From NCBI GenBank assembly GCA_037176885.1, contig JAWWNJ010000122.1, forward strand, positions 124,001 to 188,000: 64,000 bases of DNA, given 5' to 3'. Each line of letters starts with the position of its first letter. Position 1 is the first letter of the stretch. The translations under genes were made by a program, and so were the position numbers. This DNA is from Favolaschia claudopus. Taxonomy: Eukaryota > Basidiomycota > Agaricomycetes > Agaricales > Mycenaceae. The notes beneath the pieces are model-generated. The model did no database searches and had not been told where the DNA came from. It saw nothing but the letters and a program-made list of their open reading frames with translations. This document shows, piece by piece, positions 10,940-21,240 of the stretch.

Positions 10940-11561
10940 TAGTGTTGCCGCGGTTAGGTTCGGAACCGATTCCGAACCTGAACCGAACCCGAACCGCACC
11001 TGAATTCAGGTTCGGAAGGGCTGGCTGCACCGAACCGAACCCCAGGTGCGGTTCGGGGTTCGGGGATTTTGGAAGAGGTTCGCACCGGTGCGAACCCATA
11101 CTCAAAAATGGAAAATTTTCAGTGGAAGTGTAGCAAACTCTGGATAACTTGTAGTTAATTTCTCCTTGTATGGTTCCTTGTAAGCTGTGAAGTTCTCCAA
11201 AAACCTGAACAATGGTCAATATGATTCAAAATTACTTCAATTTCTCATATAATACCCACTGGGACAGTGATATTTTGTGAAATTGAAGGATTTGATAGGT
11301 GTATTCAACAATGCAGTTAGCTAGACCATTGTTTACCAAGAAAATGTTCCACTGCTAGACACTCAAAGCCAAAATTCGTCCATTTGAACCGTGGGAAATA
11401 TCGTCAGGTTCGAAAAGGTTCGAACCTGTGCGAACCTGTAGCGAACCGAACCTCGGGTTAGGTTCGGGGTTCGCCAAATTGGCCGAACCGAACCTCAGGT
11501 GCGGTTCGGGGTTCGGATTTTTTGGCAAAAAACCGAACCTAACCGAACCCCGGCAACACTA
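10940..11561. mobile_element. hAT-type element with GGTTCGG-rich ends, 622 bp
   Basis: The 8-bp TSD GGGGTTTG lies at 10932-10939 and 11562-11569. The termini start TAGTGTTGCCG. Both subterminal zones (10950-11100 and 11405-11550) are dense in GGTTCGG/CCGAACC repeats, in both orientations. Removing the element rejoins the helicase as RRMGFEAPSEDD. There is no transposase inside. The element at 55677-56100 has the same TAGTGTT start and a different subterminal repeat. Confidence 0.9.
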
Positions 11562-12169
11562 GGGGTTTGAGGCGCCTTCGGAAGACGATGTCTTTGACTA
11601 TGGCCTCTTTCTTCTCGACCAGCTTCTTTCGGAGGCCGGCCGCACTCTGATTGACTTTGAGATGCCAACACCGCAGCGCAATTGGTCCCAAGCGGCCGAG
11701 AACCCTCTGATCGCTGAACAGCTGGATTATGACCCGGCCGAAGAGCGTGAACGTGCTGTTGAAAATTACGCACGAATGAATCCGGAGCAGCAAACGGCAT
11801 TCAACGAAGTGGCGGAATCTGTGGAACACAACCTCGGGAAGCTTTTCTTTGTTTCTGGGGCAGGGGGGACAGGGAAAACATTCCTGTACAATTCTCTTGC
11901 GCACCAGTTGCGGAGCGAGTCACGCATCGTTCTTTGTGTTGCGTGTTCGGGGATTGCTGCACTGCTCTTGCGCGGCGGGCGTACGGCTCACTCGGTCTTC
12001 AAAATTCCGATTGACGGACTGAATGACGAGTCTACTTGCTCAATTGCAAAGGAGAGCTTGCGAGCAGGGCTTATTCGATTATCTGGGACGAGGCTCCCAT
12101 GCATAACCGTAAATGCCATGAAGCCGTCGACCGAACCTTGCGTGACCTTTGCGGTAACGATCGACAATA

Positions 12170-12620
12170 GAGAGTTTGCGGTGAGCCGCCAGAAGCCACC
12201 TGGCGGCTCTAATGGCATGCGGATTGGAGCGGCTATGCTGTCTGGCGGCTCGTTTGGTGGCTGGTAAAACTGGTTCAAATTTGGTTTTGCAAGTCTATTC
12301 TTAGTACTTTTAGTCATCTATATCTTGAGCCATACACACACGAAGAAAATCCGACCCGAAAATCTGACGCCATCGCACATTTGAGCCGAAGACTTCGGTT
12401 GACGCTGGAAATTGCTTCAATTCAAAACAATTATGCACCTTTGGACAACGAACTCTTATTGGCTGAAGGTATAGTCAAATATACAAGGTACCCAACCTCG
12501 AAATCGTGCTAAGGACCGCGCGCGACGAGCCGCTGAACGAGCCGCCACATGACGTAGCCGCTCCAATCCGCATGCCTTTGAAGCCACCAGGTGGCTTCTG
12601 GCGGCTCACCGCAAACTCTC
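12170..12620. mobile_element. TA-flanked foldback MITE, 451 bp
   Basis: The left arm starts GAGAGTTTGCGGTGAGCCGC and the right arm is its inverse; homology continues imperfectly for about 80 bp per arm (both contain GCATGCGGATTGGAGCGGCT). TA flanks it at 12168-12169 and 12621-12622. It sits between helicase motifs DRTLRDLCGND and FGGITMLLGGD. The frame across the empty site is not perfectly restored because of a small neighbouring indel or stop. Confidence 0.88.
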
Positions 12621-13166
12621 TAATTCGGTGGGATCACCATGTTGTTGGGTGGTGACCCGAAGCAGATTCCACCAGTCGTACCGAAAGGAACGCCGGAGGA
12701 GATTTTAGATGCTTCAATATTTCGATCATACCTCTGGCAATCTACGAAGCTGCTCTCGCTGACACAGAATATGCGACTGGACGCCGGTCAGGATGAAACA
12801 GAGTTTGCGCAGTGGCTGCTGGAGGTTGGGCATGGTCAGAACAACGATGCTGAGGGGAATCTCGAGCTACCAGGCGATATTGTCACTCGAGACAGCGAGG
12901 ATCTCATCAACTCAATATTCCCTGCTATCTCTGGACCGACTTCTCCTTCCCAGTACTTTATGGAGCGCACAATCCTGGCTGCGCGCAACGGTGATGTCGA
13001 TGGCCTCAATGATGATATCTTGGATCGCATGCAGGGTGAAAGCCGAACATTCACCAGCGCAGATAAAATTGTCGCCGAGCCAGGCGCAGATGGACCAATG
13101 GCAAATGATTCGATGCCCCCCGAATATCTACGGTCCTTGTCTGCGTCTGGGCTGCCTCCCGGGGAG

Positions 13167-13620
13167 TAGACTCGTGACCAGTCTACTACGCGAGGCCGAC
13201 AATTGTGGCAAGCACGTCGGGCGTAGTAGACTGGTACTTCTCGGGACAGCCCAAAGGGCTGTCGCGGAGTTTGAAATTTTTGAGTGGGCAAGATCAATCA
13301 GGTCCTTTTTCCTCAAAGATGTTGCATTTAAGCTCAAATAAATACCTCATGACATTCTGATACAATGCTACTATATATCTATGTATCTAGTTGAGCGTCT
13401 ACGTGGCAAAAGGAATAGCAATTGGCGGCTTCGCCATTGGTGAGTCACATAATGTCACAGAGTGGTGACAGAGTCGCATCAATCGGCGAGTTACCGGCAC
13501 CACTCAAAATATTCAAACTCCGCGACAGCCCTTTGGGCTGTCCCGAGAAGTACCAGTCTGCTACGCCCGACGTGCTTGCCACATTTGTCGGCCGCGCGTA
13601 GCAGACTGGTGACGAGTCTA
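13167..13620. mobile_element. MULE-type MITE with ~120-bp TIRs, 454 bp
   Basis: The arms of about 120 bp are near-identical inverse copies starting TAGACTCGTSACCAGTCT. The 9-bp TSD CCCGGGGAG lies at 13158-13166 and 13621-13629. Removal restores the helicase as [20 protein letters not shown]. Long TIRs with 9-bp TSD are the hallmark of Mutator-like elements. There is no internal gene. Confidence 0.93.
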
Positions 13621-13716
13621 CCCGGGGAGCTGACACTCAAAAACGGCTGTCCCATCATTCTTCTTCGCAATCTATCACCCTCATCTGGCCTTTGCAATGG
13701 AACACGACTGGTGATA

Positions 13717-14469
13717 AGATAGGCGTCACGCCGATCCGGCACCTGGTTATGTAAGCCAAAACATCACGTCAACAAAATGCTTATAAGTCTGGCCACAACA
13801 CCATATTGACAAATGTAAGACCACCAAACTGTAGCTAATAGGCATATCTATGATTCGATGGAGCAGATTTGGCCAATATTTCCTTGTCGAAAAGATGTAA
13901 GGTGATCTTTCCGAAAGAGGCAACCCATCATGAAAAGCTTCCAAACTCATTAATACTCATTTTCGACGCGTTTGAGCGCATCTTGCGAAAAATAAGGCGG
14001 AGATTTGGCGGATTATGTAAGCTTACGTACACACTACACGTGAGATATCCGTGACTATAGACGCGACGCGACGCGCCGAATTAGCATCAAAATACCTTGT
14101 TTAACGCTAGGAAGGTGTGATTGCCTCATAATGAGCTAGCAAAGCGTTATGCTCTGTTGGTTCATAAACATCCAATGTATTTCCATGAACTTAACACAAA
14201 CAGAATTCAGACACGGAATTTAGGGTCAGATGTGTATTGACATTCACATATTTGAATGGTGAGCCCAAGAAAGTGGCTCCAGGGCCTCAAGCCTGGTACT
14301 TGAAAGGCCTCTTGAGTCAGTAGATCTGCCAAAAAAAATTCTCTGAGGTTCCGAAGTACTCAAAATCGCAAAGAGAACAAGTTTATTTCTTGAACTTCCA
14401 AGATTTGGCGGGTGGCTGTGCTTAACGTAATGATTATATAAGGGTACCGGATCGGCGCGACGCCTATCT
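13717..14469. mobile_element. TA-flanked MITE, 753 bp (AGATAG ends)
   Basis: The ends are AGATAGGCGTCACGCCGATC and its inverse (CACGCC reads CGCGCC on the right). TA lies at 13715-13716 and 14470-14471. Removal restores [20 protein letters not shown] in the helicase. The end sequence resembles that of the larger element at 18109-19630. Confidence 0.9.
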
Positions 14470-14831
14470 TACGACAAATGTCTGATCGTGTCTTGGAGGC
14501 TGAGATCTTAGGCGGGGAGCACAATGGCGAGGTAGCTTTTGTCCCCCGAATTATGCTGACACCCTCTGGAGGTACAAATGATTTCTCCTGTACCCTTTCG
14601 CGTCTCCAGTTCCCTGTGCGCCTTGCTTTCGCAATGTCCATCAACAAGGCCCAGGGACAATCCGTTAAATATGTTGGCCTTGATCTTCGGATGCCAGTCT
14701 TCACCCACGGACAACTCTACGTTGCTCTCTACAGAGCAACATCTCAGCATCGTATCAAGGCCCTGCTACCACAGCGCTCGCTCTCCAATTGTACTCCAAA
14801 CATCGTATTTCCTCAGGTTTTTGCGCAGTGA

Positions 14832-15374
14832 TGTATGTACTTAATTTGAAATAAATTGTATCCTCTCTCCAACAAACATGGGGCGCTTCGTGAAAATCTC
14901 TGAATTTTTTTGCACTGGTAGAGTTTGTTGGCTTCTCTCTGTGAGCGACAGTTTTGCAAACCGGACAAGTCGAGGTTTTTCGTCGTCGTTTCAAACAGAG
15001 GGAATACAAGCACAGCCAAATATATCATTCAATTCATTTTTACATTCTGATCTCGTACCAACGCCGAATTTTTCGCTTTCGTTGGCGTCGAGACCTTGAT
15101 TGATGTCCATTTGAAGGCTCAAAGATCAAGGAAATATGCCCCAGACCGACAGTAACCCTATAAAGTTTGTTAAACATTTGCTGTCTCAACATGTAATCGT
15201 GTTTAATCATTCCTTGATTAAACAGAAGGGTTGGCCGGGTATAAGTATTTGCAGGAGCGAAACATTTTCTGCAGCGCTTGTATACTACTATGAGTCAGCC
15301 CTTTAACACTGATGATCTCTGATTAACAGATCAAGTTGAACCGATAAACAGAGGAGATAAACAGAGAAGCACAT
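14832..15374. other. No gene recognised (downstream of helicase)
   Basis: The expected Helitron 3' end (hairpin followed by CTRR) was not found in this stretch, so the right border of that Helitron is unknown. Confidence 0.4.
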
Positions 15375-15376
15375 TA

Positions 15377-15551
15377 CTGTACCGATATGTATGTATGGTA
15401 GCAACATAACGCATAACGCAGAGCCATTTTTGCTTACAAATCGTCCCATATATGGTAATTTTGCACTGCTTTTGCACAGCAAATTACCATGAAAGGCTAG
15501 CAACGGCGCGTAACGCACCTCAGAGCGTTGCCTCCATACAGATCGGTACAG
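15377..15551. mobile_element. TA-flanked MITE, 175 bp (CTGTAC ends)
   Basis: The ends CTGTACCGATATGTATG and CATACAGATCGGTACAG are inverse copies with one base difference. TA lies at 15375-15376 and 15552-15553. The interior holds a smaller inverted pair (GGTAATTTTGC / GCAAATTACC). It shares CTGTAC termini with elements at 42120, 58609 and 59038. Confidence 0.8.
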
Positions 15552-15677
15552 TACATTCGAGCCGACGTACTCCAAAAGATACGGGCTTGAGAATTCCGAT
15601 TAATCACTGATTAACAAAACAAATTGTATGATAGTTGCGAAGATGACACAGAAGCAGAGAAAATTCTCTTTTTCAAG

Positions 15678-15955
15678 CCCAGTCAAAAACCGGTCATGCT
15701 GGCATATGCTCGGTTCGGTTGATTTCTGCTGTCCTGTTGTCAGCAGAAACCAGCAACTTTTTAGGAAGCAGGTGAAAAATGTGCTGGCTTCTGCTGGGAG
15801 TTGCTGCATTCTGCTGCACCTGCTATGGTCTGCTGATATTGACTCTGCGAAAGCGGGCACACAATTGTATTGATAAAATAATATTCATTGCGCCTCTACC
15901 TACACGTATTGTGCACTACCGCGACCCTCAACGCCACTCCCGTAGCCCGAGTCCA
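15678..15955 (+). mobile_element. Left-end fragment of the CCCAGTC element family
   Basis: It starts CCCAGTCAAAAACCGGTCAT and runs parallel to the first ~200 bp of the element at 31932-33174 (shared CTCTACCTACAC, GCGACCCT, GTAGCCCGA). Similarity stops at about 15955, where a Helitron protein fragment begins. No right end is present, so it is truncated. Confidence 0.75.
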
Positions 15956-15959
15956 CTGC

Positions 15960-16440
15960 GCAACCGCTGTTGCATGTGTCGAGGACCTCCAATGTAAGAA
16001 GAAGGAAGAATGAAACGTCGGCCGAGTTCATGTAGATCCACCGCGTCGTCGCGATTGGAGATGGCGTCCTCCAGTCCGCTGTATAGGGATGCACGAATTT
16101 TTTTCTGGTTTCGACGGAAATATTTGAGACGATTTTGGTCGATGGACGCAAAGGCATCAACCATATACTGTTGAAGGAGCCGACCACCACGCAGTATGGT
16201 AGAGAATCTCCTGTCGCGGTCAAGGAGCCGGAAGGCGTAGAAGCGGGTCTGAGTGAGGCTGCCGGGTTTTGTCTTGTCTGGCTCATCAAGGGATAAGTTT
16301 GCAGGCCATCCGTGTTCGACGCGTGGAAAGAGCAGAACGAAATATAGCGGGGTATATGCAGGGTGGAGATGCGTTGCAAGGGGGCGTCTCCGGAATTCCG
16401 ATTATGTAGGATGATATCGCGTCGAAATGCTGTGCTCACT
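15960..16440 (-). pseudogene. Helitron N-terminal (Helitron_like_N) domain fragment
   Basis: This minus-strand fragment belongs to the N-terminal domain of Helitron RepHel proteins. It reads RDIILHNRNSGDAPLQRIS, then FPRVEHGWPANLSLDEPDKT, FYAFRLLDRDRRFSTILRGG, RLLQQYMVDAFASIDQNRLK, QKKIRASLYSGLEDA and FILPSSYIGGPRHMQQRL. The parts lie in two frames, so one frameshift is present near 16370. It ends abruptly where the CCCAGTC element fragment begins. It is on the opposite strand from the helicase at 9.8-14.8 kb and is therefore from another Helitron copy. Confidence 0.82.
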
Positions 16441-16444
16441 TATG

Positions 16445-17372
16445 TTTTGTGACTGTGCTTCATTCATGTTCATTTAGATCTATGAGAGGCGGACATAGTT
16501 CTGTGCGGGTGAGGAGAAAGCAGCCGGGGTATATAGTAACCGGCTGGCTCCTGGTCGTGGGGCGAAGGGATGCACGCGAAGGCACCCAAGAAAGCAGACG
16601 CCCGCGAACTGGGTGAACTTCCCTTGCCGACTCCATGAAACGTTCCATTCTGAACGTCAAAAATCGGTGATCGCATTAGCGGTATTGCCGCATTTGGAAG
16701 GCACGTCCTACTTTCTGCTCATTTTTATTCAGAATGGCCTCCTCAGGGCTCAGAAAATTACAAGAAGTAGTTGGATACTCAGTAGGAATATACTTTAGCT
16801 CATACCGCACTATTTCTAGGCAAATCACTGTACCAATACCCAATAAACTGCGGTACCCCTACGATCGCCCGCCTAAGAATTCCGATGCATTGAATGAGGC
16901 CATGGCTCTTGGCATACCCGGATAGGGTATCGTACATGCCATTCATGAATTTGACTGTAGCACTTTTCCGAAATTCGACTCAGACAATGTGCAATACACA
17001 GATCAGTGGGTAAAATTCTCTGGTTTGTGTGCTCTGGGGTACGATCAATAATGATGGTAGTTCTGATGGGTTAGAAAGATGACACCGGCGACAAGAAGCC
17101 CCCCAAAGTTGCGCTGAGAGGAGAGAAGAATGGAGACGCTTTGCGGAAGATCTGGATAGAGATGAGCGAATACCCAGAAGTTTGTAATTAGAGAGGTTGA
17201 CCCATTGATGCGTTGGGCAGTCGATGTCCCACTTGCAGGCTAAATGTCGGAAAAATCCAATTTACCTTATAAGGTGCTGACCGGACCTGACGGGCTGACA
17301 AGGCCTGATAAGCCTACCAGGCCAGGCTTATCAGGTCGTGTCAGGCAGTACATGACATGTAGAAAATCAATG
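16445..17372. other. No gene recognised; one strong palindrome
   Basis: Short overlapping frames lack family resemblance. At 17310-17340 a hairpin is possible: CCTGATAAGCCT, short loop, AGGCCAGGCTTATCAGG. The string CTTATCAGGCC recurs at about 21182-21192. Confidence 0.4.
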
Positions 17373-17375
17373 TTA

Positions 17376-17666
17376 CAGTCGAAGCTGTCATAACCCATAG
17401 CTCCCATAACCCATAATCTCCCTTAACCCATACATTTTTGGGGGTTTTTGACCGGTTTTTGGCTGGGATAACCCATAAATCTATCATATCCCATTAATAA
17501 CAGTCCAAGCTGTCATAACCCATAGCCCTCGGTAGGGCCTAAAAGCTATGGGATATGACAGATTTATGGGTTATCCCAGCCAAAAACCGGTCAAAAACCC
17601 CCAAAAATGTATGGGTTAAGGGAGATTATGGGTTATGGGAGCTATGGGTTATGACAGCTTCGACTG
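17376..17666. mobile_element. Head-to-head MITE pair (CAGTCSAAGCTG ends)
   Basis: The segment 17501-17666 (166 bp) is a complete copy of the MITE also found at 44963-45128. The segment 17376-~17494 is a truncated copy in the opposite orientation. Outer ends are CAGTCGAAGCTGTCATAACC and its inverse, flanked by TA (17374-17375, 17667-17668). The pair forms a very long near-perfect inverted repeat rich in ATAACCCATA. Confidence 0.85.
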
Positions 17667-17669
17667 TAT

Positions 17670-18104
17670 ACCTCAAGCTTGAATATACCTTGGTCGTCCC
17701 TCATGCTGGAGTCAGCAAGACGCATCTTCACATACTCGTCCTCACAAAAAGTGAAAGCGTCGCTGTTTTTTCTCATTTCTGGATGCTGGATGAACACTCT
17801 TGCCCAAATCAAGGTGCTAGGCAGTCTAGTGCAAAAATGTGCATGCAATACCGAGATATATGGACTTCAAAGTCGGAAAAAATAGCAAAAAGGCCAAAAT
17901 TGACGAAAACCACAATATTGCACGGGTTATGGCGACAGAACCGATGAATATTTTTGCCCAATTCGAAATGCCACATCTATCTACCCATTGAGGGCTATAA
18001 TATGGTCTGTCCAGGTCAAGCTAGATTTTGGTGGTTTTGCCTTTTTTGGCTATTTGATGGCAGATCATAATTGTTTGATCATATCATTATGCTAGAAATA
18101 TGCA
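17670..18104. other. No gene recognised
   Basis: I see nothing identifiable on either strand in this interval. Confidence 0.4.
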
Positions 18105-18108
18105 AATA

Positions 18109-19630
18109 AGATAGAGAGCGTGGGATCCCGGCACCTTACTTAAGGATGTTATGTAATACTTCCCACGGCCAAATGCCCAGGTGCGCAAAAAATTTTCATG
18201 GTTTTCCGTAGTCTCACCAAGTCAGACTCTACAAGATTTATGATAGTCGATAAATCTATTATATAGAGTCTGAACTTGATGGCGCCTGTCATCCAAGACC
18301 TCGGATTCTGTGACACACGTGCCAGTTCACACGGTCGGATAAGGAAATGACACGTCGTTCGGAACACTTGGCGGTCCAACTTGAGCCCAATATGGAGCTT
18401 GTTGGCTGCATAAAGGGCTTGGAACCCCACATTTACACTTGCCGGGGCTAATATCTACCACTGTGAAGCATCTGGGACTTTGGGCGGGGTCGTAACCAGT
18501 ACGTATGCCGAAGATACTGTACTTATTCCATGAACACAATATTGCTTGATGATTATGGTCCTAAAGCGTAAAATAGCACTGAATTATGTCTATCTATGGG
18601 CTGGGCAGTCTTTCAATACTTCTCTAGGCTTGCGAAGCCTTCACAGTGGGTCGTCGCTGCGTACCACAGCACCGACGTGCATACGTGTCATGCCCCATTG
18701 GGGCGTGGGGAAATGCACATGATGTTACAGCCGTGACAAAACCGAGGTCCGGGTCGAACCCCGCCAACAATTTCAGACTAGGTTTTCCGGCCTGCAGAGG
18801 GGCTGACCTACAGACTCAGAAGACATTCTCGCTGTTTTGGCACTGAAATTTTGGTTTTCGCTCTGAAAAGCACCTTCCAAACTGCAAGGGAGGTCCCGTC
18901 ACCAATCACGCCCAACAGGTTGACAGGTCCCACCCTCAAGCGAGCTGCCGAAGCGTGCCGAGATTACTATCCTGTGGCTGTGCTGGCCAAATTCTCCTCG
19001 TTTGGTGAGAAAACCACATAGAAACACTGAGAAAAAAAAGTGGTCTCAATTTTTTATGGATCATATAGCAAGAGACCAAGGGACATTTGGGCAAGTCTGC
19101 CCAATAGGAACCCTTCATTGAACCTCTATCTAAGACTTGTATTGGGCAAAATTCCCAATCTGGACCTTGGCATCGTGCTAAGGTAGGGCTCATTCATACG
19201 GAACCTACGTCATGTGATCAAATGTGACGCTCCTTTTTGGGCGATTTCCTTGTTTTCAACCCCTTTTGACCGAATTCTGGGGGGTTTGGGTACGAAGATA
19301 ACTGCATTTAGCTTTTCCAAGGACACCTGCATGGTTTTTTGCCCGATAGTTGATGCCGATGATTTATTGAAAGAATTTTGGTTCGGGAGCATTGTTTCAC
19401 TTTCAATAAATCCAGTTCAGCTTCAAATATTAATCTATGTTGCAGTATTTCCCTAACAAGGTACTAAAGTAGATCTTCGTATTTACTTATGGCTTTGTGG
19501 TCACAGACAATGCAAAAGGAATGGGAAACGGCGGCTCAGCCCAAAATGGAGTGTGGCATTCGACGTCGAGCGTGACAATGTCACAGTGTGATGCTGACAT
19601 AAGGGCGCGGGGATCCCACGCTCTCTATCT
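18109..19630. mobile_element. TA-flanked element, 1522 bp, with nested insertion
   Basis: The inverted ends are AGATAGAGAGCGTGGGATCC at 18109 and its inverse ending at 19630. TA lies at 18107-18108 and 19631-19632. It contains the 572-bp element 18209-18780, so its own length is about 940 bp. Terminal similarity to 13717-14469 (AGATAG, GATCCGGCACCT, TTATGTAA) suggests the same family. No transposase was recognised inside. Confidence 0.85.
18209..18780. mobile_element. Unclassified element with 9-bp TSD, copy 2
   Basis: It has the same ends as 9899-10522 (TAGTCTCACC...TTTCAGACTA). The TSD GGTTTTCCG lies at 18200-18208 and 18781-18789. It is highly similar to copy 1 through most of its length (e.g. 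CCTCGGATTCTGTGACACAC, GACACGTCGTTCGG) but about 50 bp shorter. Confidence 0.88.
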
Positions 19631-19632
19631 TA

Positions 19633-21000
19633 GTCATTCTACACCGCCATTCTGAAGGAGCTCAGCCGACTGATCTAGCTCGGAAGATAATCCGTCAAAT
19701 GTCGGCCGACCTCCCGCGGAGCTCATTTGAACATCCAGAAATCGATTCGCATTCACCCAGTATGCGCCAGGCTCCCAAGGAGGTCCCAGCTGAACGTTGT
19801 GCCGACCTCCCACCAAAGCCTCCACGTACCTTTATATATTATTCAATATATTCCCACCACATTTTTCGGCTCGACAGCGGATGCATTCAAAATATATGAA
19901 ATTCAGGGAAAAAAACATATATTGTGCTGGCTACAAATTACGATACATGGGTGTACATACAAGCTACAATGTATGTATCATATGCAGAATAACAAGAGGG
20001 GGAATTCCCAGTCATACGCACCACAGGATCAGCGGACACAAGCAACGGACAAGCCATCCTAAACCAGAACCTGAAGCAGAGGAGAGGACTGGGAAGAAGG
20101 AAGGGAATGAGAGAATGAAGATGACATTGAGAGGAAGTTCCCTCACCTGCGTCGCATGGGATGGCTCTTGGTATCTCGTTCACGAGGATGAGGATATGGT
20201 TTGCAAGCATGGGATGGGAGGCAACAACCCTGCAGGATGGGTGTGTCAGTTTTGAAAAGGACGGGGGATGCCAACACGCACCTTCACCCTCGACAGAATA
20301 TGCTCCATGCTGCAAGGTCCATGCAAGAACGGGGTCTGCTGCTAAACGTCAGAGAGAGAAGTCTTGATAAAAGACCTGCGCACCTTTGAAGAGCGTACTT
20401 GAGCTGTGAAGCTTGTGAAGAGCGGAGGGGTTTGATGAGGTGAAGGTGCGATGAGGTGGGAGAATGTGAGAGGGAGAATGTGACGTGGCGGAAAAGTGGC
20501 GCCATTTTATGTTGCCGAGGAGTGGAAGGGTGAGGTAATGGTTTGATGAGGGACTTAAAGAAATTTTCGAAAGAGCCAGCCGAAACACGGGAGAGTCTGC
20601 AGAGGCCAGACCAGGATGTCGGGGGAGCGTTCGAGGATGTTCCTAAAACATTTTGTGGATGTTGATGGAATGTAGCTCCTCGGAGCGCCGGGCCCGGATG
20701 TCCAGTCTACATCATCTCAAAATGGCGGTGTAGCCCACCTAGCACTTTGTTTCATGAAAAATCCTGCATTTAGCATTCAGAAATCCGGAAACGAAGCGAC
20801 GCCATCACTTTCCGTGACTCCAAATGCTGCACATCCTCACATATTTCGTACCATAAACTTGTGTAAGTACTCGGAATAACGGTCCGGTTAACATCCTCGC
20901 ACAACCGGCCAAATTGTTAGAATAAGTGTCATAAACAGGGCTTGTCAGGTATTATCAGAGGAAAGTGGCTATATATTGAGCAAGATGTGCTTGGATCCCA
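19633..21000. other. No gene recognised
   Basis: Several short frames on both strands (20.0-20.6 kb) do not resemble any family known to me. The stretch 20376-20560 is purine-rich. Confidence 0.4.
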
Positions 21001-21008
21001 AATCTTCA

Positions 21009-21120
21009 ATGCTCTAGTGCTCTAGAGCTCTAGTGGTTAACCTCATGGTCCCGCTGATGCTCGTCTGGGCTAAAGTCACTCGTTCGGTTCCCGGTGCGGC
21101 CCGTCCAAACCCACGGGTGG
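21009..21120 (+). repeat. Possible tRNA-derived SINE head
   Basis: The string AGCTCTAGTGGTTAA near 21026 resembles a pol III A box and CGTTCGGTTCCC near 21080 resembles a B box, about 50 bp apart, followed by a GC-rich stretch. It does not fold as a complete tRNA. Only one copy is seen here, so this is an inference from promoter-like spacing. Confidence 0.35.
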
Positions 21121-21206
21121 CTACGGGTGGTGCCTCGGCGCCCCCCGGGACCGGTCTGATAAGGTATTATTAGGGGATAAGGTTTATCAGGCCTGATTTG
21201 TACTGG

Positions 21207-21240
21207 TAACTAGCAGTGAGCCCGTGCTTCGCCACGGGTT
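21207..21240 (-). mobile_element. Helitron-type 3' terminus
   Basis: On the minus strand the sequence reads CCCGTGGCGAAGCACGGG, then CTCACTG, CTAG, and then T. A 6-bp-stem hairpin about 7 nt before CTRR followed by T is the canonical Helitron 3' end. CTAG lies at 21210-21213. The matching 5' end (TC...) was not identified. The protein-coding fragment at 21240-24199 runs right up to it. Confidence 0.65.

Larger units (their letters stand above)
9780..14831 (+). pseudogene. Helitron Pif1-like helicase gene, split by five insertions
   Basis: This is the C-terminal part of a Helitron RepHel protein: the Pif1-family helicase that unwinds DNA during rolling-circle transposition. It reads in order: YQELPQVFVWKDSAKPPHWA (about 9817), LGRMFFASPSAGERFYLR, an intron 10648-10702, ACLARGLLQDDGEWR, Walker A GAGGTGKTFLYN (about 11860), IIWDEAPMHNR (Walker B, frame slipped, about 12080), MLLGGDPKQIPPVVPKG (12640), [33 protein letters not shown] and FTHGQLYVALYRATS, with stop at 14829-14831. 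Five elements interrupt it (9899, 10940, 12170, 13167, 13717). Removing each with one TSD copy rejoins the protein in phase in four cases. The Rep/HUH part is absent. Motif VI has Tyr where Ser is usual (ALYR). The copy is dead as given. Confidence 0.88.

Noticed and set aside
10950..11550. Glu/Arg/Phe-rich open frames over the GGTTCGG repeats
   Set aside because: They are repeat-driven frames on both strands inside a hAT-type element and show no protein family.
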